A stretch of DNA of 64,000 nt from Microcebus murinus (Eukaryota; Chordata; Mammalia; Primates; Cheirogaleidae), in the NCBI RefSeq assembly GCF_040939455.1, contig NC_134108.1, forward strand, positions 48,917,501 through 48,981,500, in the 5' to 3' direction. Position 1 is the stretch's first letter, and each line of letters starts with the position of its first letter. The position numbers and the translations under genes are program-made. Shown in pieces: positions 1 to 64,000 of this stretch. The notes beneath the pieces are model-generated. The model saw only the letters and a program-made list of their open reading frames with translations. It did not search any database and had not been told where the DNA came from.

Positions 1-429
1 CAGCACTTTGGAGGCTGTGATAAAATACTGTCCGGTTTTCCTTCCACTTCTCGGATTAGCCACCTCTGTTTCCCTTGCAGGTTTCTTTCTCTCCATTTGC
101 CCTAGCTGTTAGATTCCAGGGCACCACCAGGATCAGCTATAGACTATTCCCAATCTAGTCTCTCTTCTTAGGCAATCTCATACTTAAGTAGTGGCTTTAA
201 TTAGCACTTGTAAACATTTATTGCCCCAGCCCAGGCTCTCTTCTGAGTTCTAGATCAGTTGGTTCAACTGTCTCCTAAACTCCACTTTATGCTACTTTAA
301 AGCCAAACTGGGTCCCCCTGCAGTGTTCCTTACTTCAGTAAATGGCAGCTTTGAATGGTCCTAACACAGACATACTCAGTACCTATCTGCTGAATGAATA
401 AGTGAATGAATGAATCAATTAAACCTGTT

Positions 430-620
430 ACACAAACCAAAAAATCTAAGGGTCATCCTTGATGACACCCTCTTCCTCCCCCTCCATGAATCAGGATCCA
501 AGTCCTGCCCATTTCACCTCCTAAATATTTCCCAGAGCCATTCCATTCTCTCAGTCTGCATAGCCACCACTCTCTAAGGCTTTCACCTGGATTACTATAA
601 TAGCCTCTGAACCAGCAATC
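430..620 (+). mobile_element. L2 LINE ORF2 fragment
   Basis: Broken plus-strand translation reads like the region after the RT active site of L2 (NLRVILDD-like, then a line similar to RLDYCNSLL in degraded form). It resembles the better preserved L2 at 38610 onward, which has QARNLG. It is short and frame-broken, so the name rests on a pattern match only. Confidence 0.5.
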
Positions 621-904
621 AGGAACATACAGATGTAGGACACAGAAGTTAGGCAATCAGTACCTATCAAATGAATAATTCATTAACCAAACTGGTAAAG
701 TTGGTCTAAGAAAAGGAAAGAGAAATTTACTAAATGCCACTATATGCCAGCTACTGATCTAGATGCCTCAAATATACTACCTCATTGAATTTCCACAGTG
801 ACCCATTTTATGGAAGAAACTCAACTACACACAGGGATCAGGGAGCCCTCCTGGTCCCAATAAGCAGAGAATAATGATGATAAATATGAAAAAGAAGATG
901 ATTA

Positions 905-1115
905 TGATGGTGATGATTACAACTTACTGAGAACATATTTGAGACACTGTTCTAAGCACTCTGTATACATTATTTCATTTAAGTCTCATTGGCTTCCTAT
1001 GAAGTAGGTGATTTTGTTATTCCCTTTTGCAGATGAGGAACTGAGCCACACAGCACTTAAGTTGTTGCTCAAGGTAAAAACCAGGAAGTGGCATGCTTTG
1101 AATGTAGTTCTGAAC
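905..1115 (+). repeat. MIR SINE fragment
   Basis: The order of motifs is that of MIR: a stretch like TTCTAAGCACT, then CATTATTTCATTTAAG, then a GCAGATGAGGAACTGAG core, then a CTCAAGGT-like end. A second, shorter MIR-like piece lies at about 715-835 with CTCATTGAATTTCCACAG. Both are old and diverged. Confidence 0.65.
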
Positions 1116-1555
1116 ATAGTTTATTTAAGAATTTACTAAATATCTGTTTACCTTACAGCAAGTTATTAGAATTGATGAGTACATGTAGCTAGAAGAGACA
1201 AACCCATCCATACCCTCAAAAGTCTTATATTGAACTTGGGGAACCTGCCTCCAGGGTCAGAGTTATTTCATTATCCAACCTCTCCCCCAGTGGAGGGCAG
1301 AGTTCCTGCGGAAGCCTCCACCAACTCCAATCCCACCTCCGAAGGGTGTATTTCAGGTGCAGTCAAGGCAGCCAATCTCTTCCCCATCTCCCATGGAGAC
1401 CCAGTTTTCCTTGAGCAAGGTATAAGAGGAGATCCTTTAGTGCTTATACTAATTTAGTGACAAGACTGAATATTTCTCTTAAAATGTCTTCCAGAAAAAG
1501 CACCACGAATGGCATAATTATGAAGATTTCCTTAAGGGTCTAATCTTGTACTTAC

Positions 1556-56079
<54,524 letters not shown>

Positions 56080-57329
56080 TTATTCTCTAGAAGTATCTAT
56101 ACTGACATTTATCTGACTTAAAAATATTTACTTTAAACCACTGTATTTAATTCATTCATTCTTTTTAGTCTCATCTCAAATAGGAATGAGATGCCTTAAG
56201 CAAAAATATATATAAGATTAAGGGGACTTGTTCAATGGGTACAGAGCTTCAGCTTTGCATAAATTTAAGAGTTCTTGAGATCTGTTGCACAACACAATGC
56301 ATATAGTTAACACTGCTGTACTATACACTTAAAAATGATTAAGATGGTAAATTTTATGTATTTTTACCAAACTATGTGTATATATATACATATATGTGTG
56401 TATATAGATACACATATGCACACACAAAATTGCTAAAAATGAGGGAGGAAATTATAGTAAAGAAGCCTGTTCAAGAACCTAGTAAGATGAAACTAAGAAT
56501 AAAAGTCATACATAAGAATACAACTGAAGGTCCTAGGTACTACTGCCCACATTTGCCTCTGTGTTCTCTAACAAATAATGCAAAAAGGAACATCTATCCA
56601 CTCATACCATACACAGTAGCTGAAAAATAAAACCAAGCCAGTTACTTGAAGAAGCTATTGTAGTTCTGAGAACTGGGAAATAATTCTAGAGTGATTCTTC
56701 ATAAAAAGGTATGTGTGATACAGGGAACAACAATCTCAGAAGAATTCTCTAACAGTGTCAAGGACACATTCCTTAGGGCTGTTTTATACGCCAAAAAACC
56801 CCTAATTCTATAAATGTCATTCTCTTACAAACTAAAATAATGTAGACAAGGCACACGGCCGAATGGTGATCTAATTTTATTCAAAGATAAAATTAAAATA
56901 TCTATGGCAGTATTGCCCCAAATGTATTGTCCATGAACAACTAGTTCATGCATTTCAGAGGAAGAGGAGTGGCTGTGAGCAAATAAATTAGGGAAATACT
57001 GGACTTAAGAAACTTAAAACTTGTCAGAACCTTACAGTACTATAACTGGTGAAAACTATAAAAAAAGGGAAAACATTAAAGGTTTCTGGAAATTTCCCTA
57101 AGGGCACATAGAAAGTAGAGAAACATTTATTCAAGAAAATCTATTCAATATTGGTAAGAATAGCAAATTTGTGTGCATCCCTTCCTTACCAGTTCAGTGT
57201 GACTGGATATCTACTCTGGGAAAGTACAGCCAAGAAGACAGGGCTTCCTCCTCTCTCCCCCCAGGCATGACAGGCCAAGAATACTAGGTCCATACACCCT
57301 CCCCCAGCTCACTCATAGGGCATGTTAGA

Positions 57330-57465
57330 TACAGCCATATAAAACTGATTTCTCATCAGAAGCAATGAAGGCCAGAAGGCAGCTGTAGGACATATTCAAA
57401 ATATTGAAAGAAAAGATAGCTGTCAACCAAGAATCTTTGATCTAGCATAACCATCTTTCAAAACT
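57330..57465 (+). repeat. Old L1 fragment (ORF1-ORF2 region)
   Basis: GAAGGCCAGAAGGCAGCTGT, ATTCAAAATATTGAAAGAAA and CTGTCAACCAAGAATCTTTG match the region downstream of ORF1 in older L1s. The larger L1 has a related block around 60035-60130. It is separate from, and older than, the L1 that starts at 57749. Confidence 0.6.
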
Positions 57466-57748
57466 TTCTCGCACACACTTTCTCTCTCTCTCTCTCCTTC
57501 AATATCTCCCCCTTCCCCAGAGTGTTATAATCTCTAAAGTCTAAATTAGGTTCCTGGTGCTATGAATTTTTGCTCTAGAATTGGTAAATACCTATTATCT
57601 ATGTCTTGTTATTCTCAGCTGACAAAAGAGAAAAATACTAGCTGACTATATTAACATAAAAGAGCTAAAATCCTCTTAATGGAAAGGTGCCTCAAAGATT
57701 TTATGAGCCATGCTACTAAGAGAAAAATGTTATTAAAATAATGAAAAG

Positions 57749-59271
57749 GGGGGCAGGGAGAAAGATGGCAGATGAGAAACACCACCAGACAGAGTGTCTC
57801 TGGAAAAAAGACAGATTCTGGAAGAAATTAGAAGAAAGAAACAAGCAGACAAGCATACATTAGAGGAGGGTCAGAAGGTGAGGTACCGGAGACTATGGGA
57901 GACTCCACGGGAGGAGGTTGCGGAGAACTGGAAGAAGATACCTCCTGAGAAGCTTGGAGACCAGAGGCAGGGTAGGTGGTGCAGTTAACTTTCCCTCCCT
58001 TACATCTCGGACTGCTGGTGGGCTCCCCAGCAGTTGGACAGATATGTGGACACCAGCCCAGTGACAGCCATTGCCAGTGAGCGGTAAGCCTGTAGCAGAT
58101 GCGGCACTTGGCTCCTAACTTCCCCAGGCCACCTCACTGTGCACAGACCCAAGCCGCACAGCAGGCGCCATACTGCTACACTCTCCCCTCCCCCATTCCT
58201 ATTCGCAGCTGCCAAGAGAGACAATACAGCCACCAGCCGGAGGCATCTCCAGGGAATGGGACCTTCCCTTTTGGGGCCCTACAGCTGACTGAGAGGTACT
58301 CAGACGGTGAGCTCCTTATCCACCAGCTCTCCCAGGTGCTGCTGGCCTGGTGATTCCAGAAGAATGGGGCAGACCCTGAGGCTGAGAGACATCGACCCAG
58401 CTTGGGCTCCCATGGGTGAATTAGGACTGGCACTCCTCTCTCTGGTGGGGTCAGGGATTGAATTCCAGGACCCAGAGGTCAGACCTGCAGACCAGATCCC
58501 AGGTCTCACATTGCCCGGGGCACAGAAGGGGTATTCGTGAACAGCCTACTGAGGTATATGTGCCTTCAGGGGCAGATCAGCATGCTTGAGGGCAACACTC
58601 CTCCCAAGGAGGGGCTGTGTGCCCAGCCCAGGTAGCGACACTGCGCAGGGAAACTCCTAGCCCACATCACAGCCAGGGGAGATCCGGTGTCGTGAGGTTT
58701 GGCCTGCTGGCAGAGGCCCCAGAGAAGCTGTGGAGTTGGGGAGGGTGGAAAGGAGCAAGGCCTGCTCCAGACTGTAGGTCTCAGATGGCCCTACCCTGAC
58801 ACCCAGACTTTCTGACTGAGTGGGGCCATTCCAGCCCCTCCCTGACAGCTTTTCCTAGGTGCAGAGAACAGAACTTTGACCCCTGCTAACAGCATTTCTG
58901 GTGCCTGAAGGCAGGCTTAACCAACCCAGCTCCGCCCAGACTCACTCTCAGACCAGCCCTCACTGAGGGGGAGAAAAGGACACACCCAGAAGTCCCAGGG
59001 CCCCACCCACCACCTGAGACACTAGAGTGCCTCTCCAGAGAAACAAGAGCTGGTTACAGGACCCCAAAACAACAGTGTAAGTGTAGCCAGCTCCTCCCAG
59101 CAAGTGCCACCTACTGACAGGGAGGAGATTCTGCATACCCTTTTACAGCATCTGCTGACTCATCGTACAGGGTGTGGTCAAATCTCATCCACAAACACCA
59201 CCTACTGGCTCAGACAGGGTGTGTCATTACCCAAACAAAAACCTAAAGGTAAGAAGCAACAACTGATCCAG
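57749..59271 (+). other. L1 5' UTR region
   Basis: This GC-rich block precedes ORF1, with many CpG-bearing words and no long open frame of its own. L1 5' UTRs normally carry a sense RNA polymerase II promoter and often an antisense promoter, but I cannot show activity. The several 60-80 codon frames on both strands here are not genes. Confidence 0.7.
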
Positions 59272-59922
59272 ATGCGAAGAAATCAGCGAAGGAACTCTGG
59301 AAATATGAAGACTCAAATGGAAAGCACACCCCCAAAGAGGAACACCAACCCCTTAGAAATGGACATCAACCAAAATCAGACCACTAAAAGGACAGAAGAA
59401 GAATTTCGAATATGGATCGTAAGAAAATTCAAAGACTTACAAGAAAAACTGGATAACCAACACAAAGAAAAAGCAAAAAGATTACAGGACCTGGAATAAA
59501 AATTCACTAAAGAAATTGAAATAGTAAAGAAAAATCAAACCAAACTCCTGGAAATGAAGAATCAATTCAGGGAACTACAAAACATAGTGGAAAGCCTCAA
59601 GAACAGGGTAGATCAAACAGAAGAAAGAATCTCAGAGATTGAAGATAACACCTTCCAATTAAATAAATCAGTCACAGAGATAGAGCAGAGAAACAAGAGA
59701 AAAGAGCAAAGCCTACAAGAGATGTGGGATTATGTGAAGAAACCTAATGTGAGAGTTATAGAGTTACCAGAAGGGGAAGAAGAAAACACTCAAGGGTTGG
59801 ATAAGCTATTTGAAGATATAATAGAGGAATATTTCCCAAGCCTTGCTAAAAATCTTGATATACAAGTTCAAGAAGCTCAAAGGACCCTTGGGAGATTCAA
59901 TGCAAACAGGAAGACGTCATGA
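59272..59922 (+). pseudogene. L1 ORF1 relic
   Basis: The ATG at 59272 opens MRRNQRRNSG. The frame has a stop at 59497-59499, then continues through a heptad-rich coiled coil (LKNRVDQTEERISEIEDN) and the RRM-like RVIELPEGEEE, to a TGA at 59920-59922. L1 ORF1p binds RNA as a trimer through such a coiled coil. The normal C-terminal domain after FNANRK is destroyed by a frame change. It is non-functional. Confidence 0.9.
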
Positions 59923-60365
59923 AATGCAGTCATCACGCTGACCAAAATATCAACTAAAGAGGCCCTTCTATGAGCTGTAAGATGAAAGAAGCAAGTAAGA
60001 TACAAAGGAAAGCCAATCTGAATAATGCCACACTTCTCTACTGAAACTTTATAGGCAAGGAGAGACTGGGGCCCCATTCTCACTCTTCTCAAACAGAATA
60101 ATGCCCAGCCTAGAATCTTATTCCCTGCAAAAGTAAGTTTTGTATACGAAGGAGAAATCAAGACATTCTCAGACAAGCAAAGACTAAGGGAATTCACCAA
60201 GATAAGGCGAGCCCTTCAAGAAGTATTCAAAACAATGTTACCCACCAATCAGCCCAATAAACACTCACGAATGTAAATCCACTCAAAAGCAAAAGATCAA
60301 AGCCAAGATACCACAATGGCTCAAGAGAAAAAAAAAAAAAAACCAACAAAGTTCAACCCAACATA

Positions 60366-63300
60366 ATGAAAAGAAATCTGCCCCAGCTATCAGTTATCTC
60401 AATAAATGTGAATGGCTTGAACTCCCCACTCAAGAAACAAAGACTGGCTGAATGGATAAAAAAATACAAGCCAAGTATCTGTTGCCTTCAGGAAACACAT
60501 CTAACCTGCAAGGATGTAGTTAGACTTAAGGTAAAGGGGTGGAGAACAATATTTCAAGCAAATGGAAGCCAAAAGAAAGCTGGCATGGCGGTGCTGATTA
60601 CAGATAACTTAGTTTTTAAATCAACAAAAATAATAAAAGACAAAGAAGGTCACTATATAATGGTGAAGGGTATGGTTCAACAAGAAGACATAACAATTCT
60701 AAATATACATGTACCCAACCTAGGTGCACCCAGATTCATAAAGCAAACTCTACTTGATCTAAACAAATGGATAAACAACAACACCATAATAGTCAGAGAC
60801 TTTAACATCCCACCAACAGCACAGGACAGATCCTCCAAACAGAAAATCAACAAAGAAATAATGGACTTGAACAGAACTCTAGAAAAAATGGGCCTGGCTG
60901 GACATTTACAGGACATTCTACCCTAAAACCACTGAATATATTTTCTTCTCATCAGCTCATGGGTCATTCTCTAAGACTGACCATATCCTAGGACACAAAG
61001 CACATTTCAAACAATTTTAAAAAATAGAAATTATACCATGTATCTTTTCAGATCACAATAGAATAAATGTAGAAATCAACCCTAACAGGAACTCTCATGT
61101 CTATACAAAGTCATGGAAACTAAACAACCTTCTGCTGAATGATCACTTCATAAACAAAGGAATAAAGATGGAAATCAAAAGATTCTTTGACCTAAATGAC
61201 AAAGGAGATATAAGTTCTGAAAACCTGTGGGACACAGCTAAAGCAGTCCTGAGAGGAAAGTTCATTTCCATAAATGCCTATATCCAAAAGTCGAAAAGAT
61301 CACAAATAGACAACCTAATGAATCGTCTCAAAGAGCTGGAAAAAGAAGAACAGATTGACCTCAAACCCAGTAGACGAAGTGAAATCATTAAGATCAAATC
61401 AGAACTAAATGAAATTGACAACAGGGAAACTGTACAGAAGATTAATAAGACAAAAAGTTGGTTCTTTGAAAAAATAAACAAAATTGACACACCTTTGGCT
61501 AGACTAACGAAAAGCAGAAAAGAAAAATCTCTAATAAGCTCCATCAGGAACAATAAAAGAGAAATTATAACATGCCACAGAGATACAAGATATAATCTAT
61601 GAATACAACAAAAACCTCTATGCACACAAACTGGAAAATGTGGAGGAAATGGACAATTTCTTAGAAACACACAGCCTCCCTAGGCTCAACCAGGAAGAAG
61701 TAGAATTCCTGAACAGACCAATATCAAGTACTGAAATTGAAACAGCAATAAAAAACTTTCCTAAAAAGAAAAGTCCTGGACCAGATGGTTTCACACTCGA
61801 ATTTTACCACATCTACAAAGAAGAACTGGTGCCTACCCTGCAGAAATTATTCCACAACATCAAGAAGGATGGAATCCTCCCCAACACATTTTACGAAGTG
61901 AACATAACCCTGATACCAAAACTAGAAAAGGATGCAACAAAAAAAGAAAACTACAGACCAATATCCCTTATGAATATAGATGCAAAAATTCTCAAAAAAA
62001 TCCTAGCCAATTGAAGCCAGGTGCTTGTTAAGAAAATAATCCATCACAACCAAGTGGGCTTCGTCCCAGGGATACAGGAATGGTCCAACATATGCAAATC
62101 TATACATGTAATTCACCATATAAACAGAAGCAAAAACAAAGACCATATGATCCTCTCAATAGATGCAGAAAAAGCATTTGACAAAATTCAATACCCTTTT
62201 ATGATAAGAACGCTCAACAAAATAGGCATAGATGGGGCTTACCTAAAAATAATACAAGCCATATATGACAAACCCACAGCCAATATCATACTGAATGGGG
62301 AAAAATTGAAAGTATTCCCACTTAGAACCGGAACAAGGCAAGGTTGCCCACTATCTCCACTTCTATTCAACATAGTGCTGGAAGTCCTTGCTACAGCAAT
62401 CAGACAAGAGAGAGGAATTAAAGGCATCCAAATGGGAGCAGAAGAAATCAAACTCTCACTCTTTGCTGATGACATGATATACCTAGAAAACCCCAAGGAG
62501 TCAACCAAGAGACTCCTTGAGTTGATAAATGAATTTGGTAAAGTCTCAGGGTACAAAATCAATACACAGAAATGAGAGGCATTCATATATGCCAACAACA
62601 GTAAAAGTGAGAACCAAATCAAAGACTCAATTCCCTTCACAATAGCAACAAAGAAAATAAAATACCTTGGAATATATTTAACTAAGAAGGTAAAAGACCT
62701 CTACAGGGAGAACTATGAAACACTGAAGAAGGAAATAGCAGAGGATGTAAACAGGTGAAAGAATATACCATGCTCATGGGTCGGCAGAATCAACATTGTT
62801 AAAATGTCTATACTACCCAAAGTAACCTACAGTGTCAATGCAATCCCTATCAAAATATCATCATTTTTCACAGATATAGAAAAAATAATTTTACGCTTTG
62901 TATGGAACCAGAGAAGACCCCATATAGCAAAATCAATCTTAGGCTATAAAAACAAAATAGGAGGTATCAATTTACCAGACTTCAAACTATACTACAAGGT
63001 TATAGTAATTAAAACAGCTTGGCACTAGCACAAGAACAGAGACATTGACTAGTGGAACAGAATAGAGAACCCAGATATAAAACCATCCTCATATAGCCAA
63101 CTAATCTTAAACAAAGCAGACAAAAACATACACTGGGGAAAAGAAACCTTATTCAATAAATGGTGCTGGGAAAACTGGATAGCCACAGATAGAAGACTGA
63201 AACAGGACTCACACCTTTCACCTCTCACAAAAATCAACTCACGCTGGGTAACAGACTTGAACCATAAGTGTGAAACTATTAGAATTCTAGAGGGAAATGT

Positions 63301-64000
63301 TGGAAATACTCTTCTAGACATTGGCCTAGGCAAAGAATTTATGAAGAAGACCCCAAAGGCAATCACAGCAGCAACAAAAATAAATAAATGGGACCTGATC
63401 AAATTAAAAAGCTTCTTACACAGCCAAAGAAACTGTCAAGAGAGCAAACAGACAACCCACAGAATGGGAGAAAATTTTTGCAAGCTATATATCCAATAAA
63501 GGGCTGATAACTAGAATTTATTTAGAACTCAGGAAAATCAGCAAGGAAAAATCAAACAACTCTATCAAAAAGTGGGCAAAGGACATGAACAGAAATTTTT
63601 CAAAGGAAGATAGAATAATGGCCAACAAACATATGAAAAAATACTCAACATCTCTAATCATCAGAGAAATGCAAATAAAAACTGCAATGAGACACCACTT
63701 ATCTCTAGTAAGAATGGCCTTTATTAAAAGTCCCCAACAATAAATGTTGGCATGGATGTGGAGAGATAGGAACACTCCTACACTGCTGGTGGGACTGCAA
63801 ACTAGTTCAACCTCTGTGGAAAGCAATATGGAGATACCTTAAAGCGATACAAGTAGATCTACCATTTGATCCAGCAATTCCACTACTGGGCATCTATCCA
63901 AAAGATCAAAAGTCACTTTATGAAAAAGACACCTGCACTCGAATGTTTATAGCAGCATAATTCATAATTGCAAAGTTGTGGAAACAACCCAAGTGCCCAT
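60366..64000 (+). pseudogene. L1 ORF2 relic (endonuclease, reverse transcriptase, Cys-rich end)
   Basis: The endonuclease part (60366-60926) has NVNGLNSPLKKQRLAEWI, CLQETHLT and a DFN motif where the usual preceding Gly is Arg (IIVRDFN). A stop at 60924-60926 and a frame change break it. RT parts follow at 61640-62014 ([20 protein letters not shown]) and 62021-62575, with the catalytic FADD at 62462-62473. Later pieces carry [14 protein letters not shown], and the Cys-rich C-terminus is at 63742 onward. In-frame stops lie at 62012, 62573 and 62756. It encodes no full protein. Confidence 0.92.

Larger units (their letters stand above)
1..1555 (-). other. FIG4 intron 22 (3' part lies outside window)
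   Basis: The interval lies downstream of exon 22 in the gene's direction. I looked for the last exon, which encodes the NRYL C-terminus and stop, and did not find it here. The interval holds an L2 LINE fragment near 430-620 and two MIR fragments (about 715-835 and 905-1115). The rest shows nothing I recognise. Confidence 0.8.
57749..64000 (+). mobile_element. Near full-length L1, antisense to FIG4, runs off the window end
   Basis: A 5' UTR of about 1.5 kb starts at GGGGGGCAGGGAGAAAGATG, followed by ORF1 and ORF2 remnants in the right order. The last readable segment is the ORF2 C-terminus, with Cys-rich GCGEIGTLLHCWWDC and TRMFIAA. The 11490 fragment carries the sequence expected next, so this copy probably ends within about 0.5 kb of the window edge. 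Multiple stops and frame changes rule out a working copy. The length so far is 6.25 kb. Confidence 0.93.

Noticed and set aside
1..1555. FIG4 exon 23 near the window start
   Set aside because: No reverse-complement match to the expected C-terminal coding (NRYL and stop) was found, so the last exon is placed outside.
57794..58799. Several 60-85 codon frames on both strands at the start of the L1
   Set aside because: They overlap one another in the GC-rich L1 5' UTR and have no family similarity.

Overview
The window is nuclear DNA from a primate, most likely a strepsirrhine (lemur, loris or galago). The best clue is a set of young Alu copies carrying the strepsirrhine middle linker (ATTGGCCAACTAATATATA), near 13560, 35768, 40876 (minus strand) and 41994. 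Strepsirrhine-type L1 3' ends are also present. Introns are AT-rich and full of old mammalian repeats.

One protein-coding gene fills the window. FIG4 (SAC3, the phosphoinositide 5-phosphatase of the PIKFYVE-VAC14-FIG4 complex) lies on the minus strand, so it reads from high to low coordinates. I located 19 consecutive exons, which I number 4 to 22 of the 23 expected. Together they are 2257 nt, matching coding positions c.290 to c.2546 (codons 97-849 of about 907). All 19 have AG acceptors, GT donors, compatible codon phases and no stops. The catalytic CVDCLDRT (CX5R) motif is in exon 14. Exons 1-3 must lie beyond 64000 and the last exon before position 1; I did not find either inside. Human residue numbering and human exon structure are from my memory of the family, not from a search.

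Layout, low to high coordinate: 1-1555 intron 22; 1556-12716 exons 22-17 with a stack of Tigger MITEs in intron 18 and an L1 3' end in intron 17; 12717-22357 the large intron 16, holding a 2.7 kb hAT transposon with a perfect 8-bp target duplication and an Alu inserted in it; 22358-33826 exons 16-11; 33827-40170 intron 10, with an L2 LINE carrying recognisable RT sequence; 40171-48797 exons 10-6; 48798-55940 exons 5 and 4, with an antisense old L1 split by a Tigger MITE; 55941-64000 intron 3, where a nearly full-length but inactivated L1 sits on the plus strand, antisense to FIG4, and runs off the window end.

I found no undescribed gene system. The most interesting observation is a near-identical 156/162-bp direct duplication flanking FIG4 exon 16. 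One copy has a junction decorated with an 11-bp hairpin and a 12-bp direct repeat, which looks like a template-switching event. Unequal crossing over between the copies would delete exon 16 and shift the reading frame.
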